NCBI GenBank assembly: GCA_964544115.1
Contig: CAZJBP010000054.1
Span: 1 to 21,427, forward strand
Length of the DNA stretch: 21,427 bases
Origin: CAZJBP01 sp964544115
GTDB taxonomy: Bacteria > Verrucomicrobiota > Kiritimatiellia > UBA8416 > JADHWI01
Direction of reading: 5' to 3'
Shown here: positions 13,481 through 21,390 of the stretch, piece by piece
How the letters are laid out: each line of letters starts with the position of its first letter
How positions within the stretch are numbered: the first letter of the stretch is position 1
Program-made: the position numbers and the translations under genes
The notes under the pieces: model-generated
What the model was told of the DNA's origin: nothing
Seen by the model: only the letters and a program-made list of their open reading frames with translations
The model's database searches: none

Positions 13481-15256
13481 TCACTTGTCCAGCCGGAACA
13501 GCTTTCCCTCGCCGGCCAGAAGCCGGACGTTCACTGTCTGCGAGGCCGGATCGAAAGCGGCCTTGACGGGCTGCCCGGTCTCCTGGGAGATCTCCATGAC
13601 CCGGGTGGCTTTCTTCCGCAAAACGATTGTGAAGTTTCTTGCGCCGACCTCTTCCGGCGGCACCTTCTGCCCCTCGATCTCTAGATCCGGGATGGGAACA
13701 ATGTTCCCGGGCTGCTGGTTCCACGCGGTGTCAGACATGACAAACCGTGCACAGGCGCTCCACGGGCCCGCCCCCTGGGTGACCTTCATCAGCAGGGTGT
13801 TCCATCCGGCTTCGAGGGTCACCTTGATCTTGTCCGTGTCGATCTGCATCCCTCTCCCGCCACCGGTCGCGTGCACCACCTTGCCGTTCAGCCATACTTT
13901 GAGGCCGTCGTCGGAGCCCGTGTACAGCAGCGCTTCCTGCTTCACCGGGGACTTCACGCGAGTTCGCATGTATGCCACGGAGTTCGGGTTTTCCCCGCCC
14001 AACACCTGCACCAGGTCAATCATTCCTTCGTCCACGGTGTCTCCGGAAGGAAGGACGATGGGGCCGGTCAGCCCCTTCCATTTCGCCATCGCTTTGCCTG
14101 CGTCCTGCTTTTCCGGAGAAAACTCGGTGTCCAGAAGTTGCTGGAAATCCTTCCCCTCCGCCTTGTACGGCCCGCTGATCTGCCACGTGTGGATCCATGA
14201 CTTGAAATAGCCGAAGTGGCGGTTGACCACGAAGAGATATTCCTGCTTGTCGCCATCCTGCAGGAGCCCGAGAGTCATCGCTCCGCCCTTGGCCGTGGCG
14301 ACCGGAAAGGTTTCATCCAGCCGGGCTCCGCCATTCGGAACCGGATCCGTGTGAACCACCCGGACGCCGTCGAGCGTTGTCATCAACGGCGCCAGCGCCG
14401 TGATCTTGCGGTTCACGCGCTGAACGTAGCCGTACCGCTCGGTACGCCGGCCCTTGGCGTCTATGATTGCGTCATGGTAACCCCAGCTAGGGTCGTTCGG
14501 CGTCGTATACGTGAACCAGATGATGCCCTTGGCCCCGTAGGCCAGCGTGGTGTAGGCCTGCCACCGGATATCCCCTTCGTCCTGCGGCCGGTACATGCCG
14601 TGCGGTACGCAGCAGATGATTTGCAGGAACGGAAGCTTGGCCTCACGGCAGACCCTGGACACGACTTCCAAATCGGAAAAGTACTGCGGCCGGGTCGTCA
14701 GGTTGTCGAGCAGCGCATAGTGATCCCATGACACGAGCGGCGGCTTGACGATCTCCACGAAACGCCGGATGTACTCGTCGTAGCTGTCGGTTCCCAACTG
14801 CGCCGACGATGCGTAACCCGGCAGCAGATTGATGTAGGGGATGTATCGCGGGTTCGCCTTCTGGATGGCCTGGCTCAGCGCCCCCAGATCCGCGTAGCCC
14901 GCAACGCCGGGTTCATCCGAGAGAAACAGCCCGACGACGGTCGGATCCTTGGCATACTTGGCGACCACGGCACTGACGTTGGTCGCAAAGCCGGGGTTGT
15001 CCGGCTTGAGGGCAGACACCTGGCCGTCGCCCACGATGGCCTTGAGCCCCGCCTGCCTGGACAAATCCGCACCGCCACCCAGGACAAGGTTGAAGCCGCA
15101 GTCCGCATACTCCTTGTAGCGTTCGAGATTTCCCTCGGGCCCGCACCACGCGGAAATGATGAACGGCGGATCGTAATTGGGCTTCGTCTGATTCTCCGCA
15201 CCGCTGACGCATTGAACGCCGATCGTAAGCAACACCATTGCTAGACGAGGTTTCAT
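13481..15256 (-). CDS. Secreted glycoside-hydrolase-like protein with C-terminal beta-sandwich
   Basis: 591-aa exported protein. Signal peptide about 1-20 (MKPRLAMVLLTIGVQCVSGA, cleavage before ENQ). Residues 30-300 look like a TIM barrel related to GH42/GH5-type clan A enzymes: PFIISAWCGPEGNLERYKEY near strand 1, VVGLFLSDEPG (108-117) with Asp114-Glu115 as candidate acid/base, PPLVSWDHYALL (172-183) and GAKGIIWFTYTT (241-252) at a later strand. Residues about 440-545 form a lectin-like sandwich (LLYTGSDDGLKVWLNGKVVH), and a last small beta domain ends LLAGEGKLFRLDK. GAGGGAG upstream of 15256 is the ribosome site. It follows the GH20 gene after 27 bp. Family and substrate not determined; the context suggests an amino-sugar glycan. 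Confidence 0.7.
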   Translation of the reverse strand: MKPRLAMVLLTIGVQCVSGAENQTKPNYDPPFIISAWCGPEGNLERYKEYADCGFNLVLGGGADLSRQAGLKAIVGDGQVSALKPDNPGFATNVSAVVAKYAKDPTVVGLFLSDEPGVAGYADLGALSQAIQKANPRYIPYINLLPGYASSAQLGTDSYDEYIRRFVEIVKPPLVSWDHYALLDNLTTRPQYFSDLEVVSRVCREAKLPFLQIICCVPHGMYRPQDEGDIRWQAYTTLAYGAKGIIWFTYTTPNDPSWGYHDAIIDAKGRRTERYGYVQRVNRKITALAPLMTTLDGVRVVHTDPVPNGGARLDETFPVATAKGGAMTLGLLQDGDKQEYLFVVNRHFGYFKSWIHTWQISGPYKAEGKDFQQLLDTEFSPEKQDAGKAMAKWKGLTGPIVLPSGDTVDEGMIDLVQVLGGENPNSVAYMRTRVKSPVKQEALLYTGSDDGLKVWLNGKVVHATGGGRGMQIDTDKIKVTLEAGWNTLLMKVTQGAGPWSACARFVMSDTAWNQQPGNIVPIPDLEIEGQKVPPEEVGARNFTIVLRKKATRVMEISQETGQPVKAAFDPASQTVNVRLLAGEGKLFRLDK

Positions 15257-15283
15257 GTGACGGTCTCCCTCCTGAGGTACAAT

Positions 15284-17437
15284 CTACTTTCCCGCTTCAA
15301 ATACCCGCACCTCCACCAAGTGCACCGCCGGGTTGTCGCTGTTCTTGAGCATGTTGACCCGGACGTGGCGCGCCTTGACCGGTTCGAACTTGTGCGTGTA
15401 GCCCTTCTCGGTGCCGACCTCGGCGTTCTTGCTCGCGTCCGCGACCTGCTTCCAGGCCTGCCCGTCGGTCGAGACCTCGACGTTGTACTGGTAGTAGCGG
15501 TGGCCGTCGAAGTAGGGGACCACCTGGACCCGGTCGATCGACTGCTCCTTCTCCAGATCCACCTTCCACCACTGCGGGGCTGGCTTCGTGCCCCAGAACT
15601 TGTTGATGTCCACCCATCCGTCCGCTGCGTACTCGGCCTTCTCCGCGCCATTCTTTCCCCCCGAAGTTTCCACGGGCTTGCCGGTGCTGAGACTCTTTGC
15701 GAACCCCACGTAGCGGAGATGCCCCCCAAGCGCTACATTGCCGACGCGCTTGCCGGCCTTGTCGTACAGCGCTGCACGGATCCTGAGGCTCTCGGCCACT
15801 GAGAAGGGCTTCTCGTATAGTGCCGAATCCACGGTCGGCTCCTTGCCATCCAGGCGGTAGCGGATCTGAAGATCCGGGGCAACCGCTGTCATGGTGACGA
15901 TGACCGGCTCGCTGAAGATGCCATTCTTGATGTCTCCGGCATACGCGAACTTCACAGGCTGGGTGATCATCTCCATGCGGTCTGACTGCTTCGTCATCCG
16001 GTTCTTGTGGTAGTCGTCCTCGATGACGTTGTCCGGCCCCCAGGTCCGCTCCTGGCGCTCGGGCAGCCCGCGCATGTAGGGCTTGGCCATCGTGTAGCCG
16101 TCCACCTCCCACATCGGCCGGCTGGCGCCCAGCACCCGCTCCTTGGTGCGGTCGTGGTTGTGGCCGTTGCAGTGGTACATGCTCCAGTCCTTGAACGGGA
16201 TCTTGACCTCCCACGGCACGGTGATGGTCGCGAAGCCGTTGTTCTGCGCGATCCCGGCGCCGCCGTACCAGGCGTAGACGACGATGTCATTCGCAAGCGA
16301 GGGATCGAACGGCACGCCGACGCGGAAGCCTTCCCACATGACCGCCTTCTTGCCGTACTTCTTGCAGATCTCGGCCATGTTCTTGCCGTAGGGGAGGAAG
16401 AGGTAGTGGTCGTCCGTGATGTTGTTGTCCTTGATGTATTTCTGCACGTGCGGGTTGCTCTTGTACCAGGCGGGCTCGACCTCGTCGCCACCGATATGGA
16501 AGTACGGCGAACTCTTGAACACCTCGCACATGTCGCCGACGATGTCGTCGAGGATCGGGTAAATGTCGGGGTTGAGCACGTCCATGCAGCGCTGGTGCGC
16601 ACTGCCCAGCTTGCCCTTCATGCCATCAAGGAGCGCTGTGCAGTGGCCGGGTGCCTCGAGTTCAGGCACGCACGTCACGCCGCGCGCATCGGCGTAAGCC
16701 ACGAGGTCATTCAATTCCTCGAGCGTGTACGGTGGAACATTGGGCGCGTGGATGCGGCTGGCATCGGGATGGGATTTCGATGGAAATGTGAAAGCGCTGT
16801 CGTCGCTGAGATGCAGATGCAGGTAGCGCACTTTGTAGTACCGGCACGCTTCCACCACCGTCTTCAGGCAGTAGGCCGGGTTGGGCTGCCGAGCGCAGTC
16901 CGCCATGGTTCCAGTGAAGTCAGCGTGCGGCCAGTCGTTGACCGTCATCTTCGGAACGGAAACCTTGTCCCCATCGAGTTGCAGCGCCTGCAGCAGGGTC
17001 GCCGTGCCTTCGCATACGGCCCGGTAGTCCCAGCCTTCGACAACGGTCCGGTCGGTGACCGTAATGGTGTGTGCGTAGTCCCGCACCTGCACCACGTCCT
17101 GCCCCTTGACCGTCCATATGTCTGTGTCAGCGCGGAGCTTCGGGTTGATCCTCAACACGATATCGCCGGCCTTCGGTTCATCGTCCGCGGTCGCCAGCCT
17201 GACTTTGGTAATGAGAAGTATCTCGTCCGACAGAATCCCGGTGAGCGGCTTCAGCTTCGGGTCCGTCGCCACAATCCGGTTTTCCGCCGTGAGTGGAATG
17301 CTTCCGCCATCGACCTTCAGCACCTTCGGCGTCGGCAGGAGCTTGAGCGGATTGTCAGCCCGCGCCTCCCATCCCGAACAACCAACGGCCAACGCAAGAC
17401 CCGCCGCCACGACCATCGCACTGGAACACCTGCGCAT
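15284..17437 (-). CDS. GH20 beta-N-acetylhexosaminidase lipoprotein
   Basis: 717-aa enzyme removing terminal beta-GlcNAc/GalNAc by substrate-assisted catalysis outside the cytoplasm. The N-terminus has a lipobox ending LAVGC (Cys20), so it is probably lipid-anchored. Domains: GH20b-type N-terminal domain (about 31-165), GH20 barrel (171-480) with LHLHLSDDSAF (206-216), ELEAPGH (259-265) and the catalytic Asp318-Glu319 in HIGGDEVEPAW, WEG (368-370), then a chitobiase-type C-terminal sandwich (about 505-570) and a discoidin-type carbohydrate-binding module (about 585-714). All key residues are present. AAGGAGA precedes the ATG at 17437. First gene of the minus-strand cluster, divergent from the AraC gene, its likely regulator. 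Targets may be chitin-like, glycoprotein or glycosaminoglycan chains. Confidence 0.9.
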   Translation of the reverse strand: MRRCSSAMVVAAGLALAVGCSGWEARADNPLKLLPTPKVLKVDGGSIPLTAENRIVATDPKLKPLTGILSDEILLITKVRLATADDEPKAGDIVLRINPKLRADTDIWTVKGQDVVQVRDYAHTITVTDRTVVEGWDYRAVCEGTATLLQALQLDGDKVSVPKMTVNDWPHADFTGTMADCARQPNPAYCLKTVVEACRYYKVRYLHLHLSDDSAFTFPSKSHPDASRIHAPNVPPYTLEELNDLVAYADARGVTCVPELEAPGHCTALLDGMKGKLGSAHQRCMDVLNPDIYPILDDIVGDMCEVFKSSPYFHIGGDEVEPAWYKSNPHVQKYIKDNNITDDHYLFLPYGKNMAEICKKYGKKAVMWEGFRVGVPFDPSLANDIVVYAWYGGAGIAQNNGFATITVPWEVKIPFKDWSMYHCNGHNHDRTKERVLGASRPMWEVDGYTMAKPYMRGLPERQERTWGPDNVIEDDYHKNRMTKQSDRMEMITQPVKFAYAGDIKNGIFSEPVIVTMTAVAPDLQIRYRLDGKEPTVDSALYEKPFSVAESLRIRAALYDKAGKRVGNVALGGHLRYVGFAKSLSTGKPVETSGGKNGAEKAEYAADGWVDINKFWGTKPAPQWWKVDLEKEQSIDRVQVVPYFDGHRYYQYNVEVSTDGQAWKQVADASKNAEVGTEKGYTHKFEPVKARHVRVNMLKNSDNPAVHLVEVRVFEAGK

Positions 17438-17534
17438 GTTACTGTTCTCCTTTCACTGCGACCCGCAACGCATCCCACCCAAGCAATCGGATTGAGCCCT
17501 GTCATCCCCTTTTGTTCTTAGGTTGGATCGTCGC
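17438..17534. promoter_or_regulatory. Divergent regulatory gap between GH20 and the AraC gene
   Basis: This 97-bp gap must hold both start regions. It includes CAATC-G-GATTG (17484-17494), an 11-base palindrome that may be an operator, and a locally AT-richer stretch. I could not find convincing -35/-10 pairs on either strand. Confidence 0.25.
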
Positions 17535-18473
17535 ATGGATTCCCCGCAAAAGGAATGGCATCCTCTGCACAACACATGTATGTTCTTGCAACACGCGATG
17601 AAGCCAACCCTACTGCGGGAAGAGTATATGATCGGGCACCAGTGGGCGGAGAGGCCCGGGCTGGCACCTGCGATCTCGTCGGTCACGGAAGTGCGCAGAA
17701 AGTATCCTGGCAACATGAACCGCGTGGAGACGGCCTTCTGGATTCTGGACTACGAATACACGCCGCACGGCAAGGGCAAGATGGGAAGGCGAGGGGCGAC
17801 GTGGCGCCCGCGCCCGGCAGGCACCGTACACCTGTATCCTCCGCACCTGGTGTTCTGGGAGGACACGCGCGGTGTCATGGGGGTCCGACACAGCGCATGG
17901 GTTTTCCTGGCCGGCGGCAAACAGGTCGGATTGGAGCGGTGGACGGACACGAAATGGCGCTACGCGCGGTTCGTGGACGAAGAGGGCCTGTTTGGGGAGC
18001 TCTTTCATCAGGTGGCCCAAATCGGCCAGGAAATGGGTGAGGCCGGCTTCTGGGCGGCGCAGGAACACCTATGCCGCATGATCCGTCACCTTCAGGAGGC
18101 TGAACACGTGGCAGATGAGACGTGGAGGCTTGCCTCCGGCCGGAAGAGCGCCCGGCAATTGAGCCTCGTGGAACAGGTAGACCAGTACGTCGGCAGCCGG
18201 CTCGGAGCAAGGATCAACCTGTCCGATATGGCTTCGCACCTGCATATCAGCGTGTCACAGCTCTCCCACCGTTACCGCGAACACACCGGCGTAAGCCCGA
18301 TGGCAGCCGTGGCTCAGCGTCGGATAGAGCACGCCAAGCTTCTCTTGATGAAAGGAATGCCGCTCAAGACCATTTCGCAACAACTCGGGTTCAGCGACGC
18401 CTTCCACTTGTCAAAAGCCTTCAAGAAGGCTCTTGGCATGGCGCCGCGCCACTTCCTGAAGTCCAATCCTTGA
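17535..18473 (+). CDS. AraC/XylS-family transcriptional regulator
   Basis: 312-aa DNA-binding regulator. Residues 30-140 form a beta-rich, cupin-like sensing domain (WRPRPAGTVHLYPPHLVFWED), 140-205 a helical dimerisation linker, and 212-312 the double helix-turn-helix: helix pair 1 around INLSDMASHLHISVSQLSHR (227-246) and helix pair 2 at PLKTISQQLGFSDAFHLSKAF (276-296), ending in the AraC signature with MAPRHF. Start choice is uncertain: a TTG lies at 17523, ATGs at 17535 and 17598, and no strong Shine-Dalgarno is present. I took the first ATG. Divergence from GH20 implies control of the glycan cluster, perhaps activated by a sugar product. A link to the arabinose genes 10 kb away is possible but less likely. 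Confidence 0.88.
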   Translation: MDSPQKEWHPLHNTCMFLQHAMKPTLLREEYMIGHQWAERPGLAPAISSVTEVRRKYPGNMNRVETAFWILDYEYTPHGKGKMGRRGATWRPRPAGTVHLYPPHLVFWEDTRGVMGVRHSAWVFLAGGKQVGLERWTDTKWRYARFVDEEGLFGELFHQVAQIGQEMGEAGFWAAQEHLCRMIRHLQEAEHVADETWRLASGRKSARQLSLVEQVDQYVGSRLGARINLSDMASHLHISVSQLSHRYREHTGVSPMAAVAQRRIEHAKLLLMKGMPLKTISQQLGFSDAFHLSKAFKKALGMAPRHFLKSNP

Positions 18474-18633
18474 TCGTGTCGGCCTGCTCGATCGCCTTGA
18501 GAGCGGCCGCAGCCTCTGACAGCCCTCATGGGACACGGCCCTTTCTTCATCTCCCCTGGGCGCGCCGTCCGGGATCTGGCGCTTGCCCTCATCATCGTGT
18601 GCCACACACACGGGGCTCCGAATCCGGCGCGCA

Positions 18634-18903
18634 TCAGCCGTCCGCGACCCGTGCGGTGTCGCGCCCGAGGAACTTCGCCCCGGAGAGCCAGAGCAGACCC
18701 GCCGCAAGCATCACGGCTGAGACCACGAGGAAGGCGATGTTCATCTGCCAGCGGCCCACAATCCAGCCCATCAGCGGCGGGGAAATGGCATCGCCGGCCG
18801 CGTGGATGACGAAGATGTTGAGGGCGAACGCGGTGGAGCGCACGGAAGGATGCGTGACGTTGGCGAGAGCGGTGTTCGAGGGGCCGGTATTGAAGAATAG
18901 GCA
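18634..18903 (-). pseudogene. 3' remnant of an MFS transporter (Spinster-like)
   Basis: Ninety codons on the minus strand read as the last transmembrane segments of an MFS permease: LFFNTGPSNTALANV, then VRSTAFALNIFVIHAAGDAI, SPPLMGWIVGR, IAFLVVSAVMLAAGLLWL, ending FLGRDTARVADG and a stop. In-frame sequence upstream of about 18903 no longer looks like a permease and there is no suitable start, so roughly three quarters of a normal 400-plus-aa transporter are missing. It converges on the AraC gene. 18474-18633 and 18904-19018 show no other gene. Known MFS members of this type export or import small organic solutes; the former substrate is unknown. Confidence 0.7.
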
Positions 18904-19018
18904 GCGCCACTCTCTGCTGGTCGCGTGTGGCTTTCCGGTGTAGGTTCTGCTGCGTGCTTCTTTCTGGATGATGCAAGGCATTGCCGGCCGATGGGTGCCA
19001 ATTACGGAGGGGAAGCCC

Positions 19019-20353
19019 ATGCGCCGCACATCGGTGTCTTTCTGGGCGATTTACGGGTCCGCGATGCTGGTCGTTGTAGCGGGGTTCGCCGCTGCATACC
19101 TGTTCGTCGGGCCGCCGCCGCCCAAGAGCTTCCGTCTGGCCGCCGGCGCCAAGGGTGGGGCGTACTGCGCCTTCGCTCAGCGCTACGCCGAGTTCCTGTC
19201 CCAGCGCGGGGTGCGCATGGACATTGTCGAAACGGCCGGCACGGTCGAGAACCTGCGCCTGCTGAGGGATCCGAACTCGGGCGTGGACGTCGCCCTCGTG
19301 CAGGGCGGAGTGGTTGACAGCGCCAGCGCGACGGGCCTTGTCGGCCTTGGCTCTGTCTGTCTTGAGCCCCTGTGGGTCTTTCTGCGGCCCGGGGTGTCGG
19401 CGTCGTACCTCAGCGATCTTAAGGCCAGGCGCATCGCCGTCGGTGCTGAGGGCAGCGGCACTCGCCCCCTTGCGCTCAAGCTCCTCGCGGCGAACGGCGT
19501 TGACGAGCGCAGCGCCAGCCTGCTGCCTCTCGGCGGCACCAACGCGGTGAACGCCCTTCTCGCAGGACGTGCGGACGCACTGATGACCGTGGCGTCGGTG
19601 GATGCGGGTCTTGTGCGGCGCCTGCTCGAGGATACAAACGCAGCACCCTTCAGCTTGGTGCGGGCGGACGCGTACGCCCATCGTTTCCGATTCCTGTCCG
19701 CCGTCCGACTGCCGCAGGGCGTCATCGACCTCGAGCTTAACCGCCCGCCCGCGGACCTGGTGGTTGTCTCTCCCGCTGCCACGCTGGTGGCCAGGGAGAG
19801 TTTTCACCCGGCCCTGGCCGACCTCATGCTGCAGGCAGCGGCCAAGGTGCATGCACAGGGAGACCTCGTGTCCAGCCCGGGCCAGTTCCCGTCACCGCTC
19901 TACCTCGACATGCCTCTCAGTCGCGACGCGCAGCGCTACTTCAAGTACGGGCCGCCCTTTCTGCAGCGCTTCCTGCCCTTCTGGGTGGCGACCACGATCG
20001 ATCGCATCAAGGTGATGGCCCTGCCTCTGCTCGTGCTCCTGCTGCCGCTCTTCAAGATTGTGCCGCCCACCTTCCGCTGGCGCATCCGGGGCAAGATCAC
20101 GCGCTGGTACCGCCAGCTCTATGCCCTCGACGCGCGGGTCGAGGGCGCGGATGGCGCCACGCTTCTGCGGCTGCGGGGCGAGATTGACCAGGTCGAACGC
20201 GAGGTGCTGCGCATCATGGTGCCGCTCGGGTTTGCCGATCAGCTCTACAACCTTCGCGCCCACATTGCGCTCGTGCGCGCTCGGATCGTGTCGCGACAAA
20301 GCCCATCGGCGGCGGACAGCGTGAAGGCTATCGAAAGCGGGGTGCCCGAATGA
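19019..20353 (+). CDS. TAXI-family solute-binding protein, membrane-anchored at both ends
   Basis: 444-aa protein. Transmembrane helix 9-31, then a periplasmic substrate-binding domain (about 36-310) of the TRAP-associated extracytoplasmic immunogenic (TAXI) family. Visible parts: LAAGAKGGAYCAFAQRYAEF (the usual G..GGxY start), VDVALVQGGVVD (89-100), RIAVGAEGSGTRPLALKLL (138-156) and LLAGRADALMTVAS. A second helix at 331-349 follows, and then a charged, helical, presumably cytoplasmic tail. Typical TAXI proteins are about 320 aa, soluble and exported, so the C-terminal helix and tail are extra. GGAGG at 19006-19010 sets the ATG at 19019 although the frame opens at 18968. No TRAP permease gene is in the window. 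Overlaps the next gene by ATGA. Confidence 0.82.
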   Translation: MRRTSVSFWAIYGSAMLVVVAGFAAAYLFVGPPPPKSFRLAAGAKGGAYCAFAQRYAEFLSQRGVRMDIVETAGTVENLRLLRDPNSGVDVALVQGGVVDSASATGLVGLGSVCLEPLWVFLRPGVSASYLSDLKARRIAVGAEGSGTRPLALKLLAANGVDERSASLLPLGGTNAVNALLAGRADALMTVASVDAGLVRRLLEDTNAAPFSLVRADAYAHRFRFLSAVRLPQGVIDLELNRPPADLVVVSPAATLVARESFHPALADLMLQAAAKVHAQGDLVSSPGQFPSPLYLDMPLSRDAQRYFKYGPPFLQRFLPFWVATTIDRIKVMALPLLVLLLPLFKIVPPTFRWRIRGKITRWYRQLYALDARVEGADGATLLRLRGEIDQVEREVLRIMVPLGFADQLYNLRAHIALVRARIVSRQSPSAADSVKAIESGVPE

Positions 20354-21003
20354 AACTCTCTTCGTCTGTAGCCATTCCTCTCGTGTTCCTGATGGTCTTC
20401 ATGGCGGGATGCCAGTCGATGTACTACGGCACCATGGAGAAGTTCGGGGTCCACAAGCGCGACATTCTGGTCAGCCGCGTGAAGTCGGCCCGCGACTCCC
20501 AGGAGGCAGCCAAGAAGCAGTTTGCCAGCGCGTTGGAGCAGTTCAAGAGCGTCGTCGCGATCAAGGGCGGGGAACTGGAGGCTCAGTACAACACACTCAA
20601 CGCGGCGCTCCAGAAGAGCGAGGCGGGGGCAGCGGAAGTGCGCAGCCGTATTGATGCCGTCGAAGATGTGTCCGGCTCTCTGTTCCGGGAATGGCGGGCG
20701 GAGCTGAGCCAGTACTCGGACCAGGGCCTCCGGAGGGCGAGCGAGGCGAAGCTGGAGCAGACGATGGCCAGATACGATCTGCTGATCGCGGCGATGAAGA
20801 GGGCGGAGTCCAGGATTGAGCCGGTCCTCACGCCGCTTCGTGATCAGGTTCTCTTCCTGAAGCACAACTTGAATGCGGAAGCCATCTCCTCGCTCGACGG
20901 GGAACTGCAGACGGTTCAAGTCAATGTCGACCGCCTGATTCGCGAGATGGAGTCCTCGATTGCCGAGGCCGACAAGTTCATTCGCGAGATGGGCATCAAG
21001 TAG
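20350..21003 (+). CDS. DUF2959-like lipoprotein
   Basis: 217-aa protein with a lipoprotein signal ending FMAGC (Cys21), so probably membrane-anchored in the envelope. The mature part is almost entirely helical: YYGTMEKFGVHKRDILVSRV then RDSQEAAKKQFASALEQF, typical of DUF2959, and later coiled-coil segments (about 38-100 and 125-215) rich in Glu, Lys and Ala. Function of the family is not known. Its ATG overlaps the TGA of the TAXI gene (ATGA), implying translational coupling, so the two products probably act together at the membrane. A terminator-like hairpin lies about 40 bp downstream. Confidence 0.85.
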   Translation: MKLSSSVAIPLVFLMVFMAGCQSMYYGTMEKFGVHKRDILVSRVKSARDSQEAAKKQFASALEQFKSVVAIKGGELEAQYNTLNAALQKSEAGAAEVRSRIDAVEDVSGSLFREWRAELSQYSDQGLRRASEAKLEQTMARYDLLIAAMKRAESRIEPVLTPLRDQVLFLKHNLNAEAISSLDGELQTVQVNVDRLIREMESSIAEADKFIREMGIK

Positions 21004-21006
21004 ACG

Positions 21007-21059
21007 GCCAGGCGCCCCGCGAGCGGCCACGCGTCCTGGCAATCGCCCCGTCAGGGCGA
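21007..21059 (+). terminator. Tandem hairpins after the DUF2959 gene
   Basis: GCCAGG/CCTGGC arms (21007-21012, 21035-21040) are followed by a compact stem TCGCCC/GGGCGA (21043-21048, 21054-21059) with a 5-nt loop. The downstream strand is T-rich but broken (TCTATTCTTCTTCT). A plausible end for the two-gene transcript. Confidence 0.4.
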
Positions 21060-21086
21060 ACGGATCTATTCTTCTTCTACCGTTTC

Positions 21087-21270
21087 GGGGCGTCGTCGGT
21101 ATCGGAATCGATGTCGAATGGCGCTTAGTTAAGCGCTAAGTTCCATCCGAGTCCTAATCTTGATCTTAATCGTAATCCATTATGCACGAGCGGATTAAGA
21201 GCAAGATTAGGATTACGATTAAGACGGTAAGAACCCCTTAAGTAAGTGCCTTTCGATACCGCCGCGCCCC
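21087..21270. repeat. Long nested inverted repeat (possible MITE-like element)
   Basis: Outer arms pair GGGGCG...CGGTATCG (21087-21104) with CGATACCG...CGCCCC (21254-21270). Middle arms AATGGCGCTTAGTTAAGCGC (21117-21136) resemble the reverse complement of 21234-21253 at 15 of 20 positions. The inner arms 21152-21171 and 21193-21212 match at 19 of 20, leaving a 21-nt loop. The left middle arm contains a perfect small palindrome GCGCTTA-GT-TAAGCGC (21121-21136). The element is much richer in A/T than the rest of the window and has no coding sequence. It might be a mobile non-autonomous repeat or a structured RNA. Confidence 0.55.
21155..21221. repeat. Inverted hexamer arrays TAATCN and NGATTA
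   Basis: 21155-21178 is four tandem hexamers (TAATCT, TGATCT, TAATCG, TAATCC). 21192-21221 is five hexamers of the complementary type (GGATTA, AGAGCA, AGATTA, GGATTA, CGATTA). They form the inner part of the 21087-21270 element and can pair in more than one register. Confidence 0.6.
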
Positions 21271-21353
21271 CGATAAGAGATCCGAATTGAAGCGGGAAGA
21301 CGGTTTAGGTGCGTTTGCCCTGATCACCCCGTTGACATACATGTCGGGGGAAA

Positions 21354-21390
21354 AGCAAAAGCGGAAGTTCGGAGCGAGCAAAAGCGGAAG
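21354..21390. repeat. 14-bp perfect direct repeat near the window edge
   Basis: AGCAAAAGCGGAAG occurs at 21354-21367 and 21377-21390, a 23-bp period (about two helical turns). A perfect TTGACA lies at 21332-21337 but with no clear -10 partner. The sites may be operators for a gene right of the window. 21391-21427 is G-rich with no feature seen. Confidence 0.4.

Noticed and set aside
13481..13483. Selenocysteine codon at the TGA
   Set aside because: No Cys-homologous position or redox motif surrounds it, and no convincing bacterial SECIS hairpin lies in the next 40 bases.
11450..13684. 744-codon open frame on the plus strand opposite the deacetylase and DegT genes
   Set aside because: Its product is low-complexity (His, Arg, Gly, Pro rich) with no family motifs, while the opposite strand carries clear enzymes. 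Long antisense frames are expected at this GC content.
17523..17534. TTG start for the AraC-family gene
   Set aside because: It adds only four residues and has no better ribosome site than the ATG at 17535.
21121..21136. Integron attC site
   Set aside because: GTTAAGC fits the GTTRRRY core by chance, but no matching RYYYAAC partner, cassette or integrase is present.
21155..21221. CRISPR-like array
   Set aside because: Units are 6 bp, contiguous and without spacers, and no cas gene is present.
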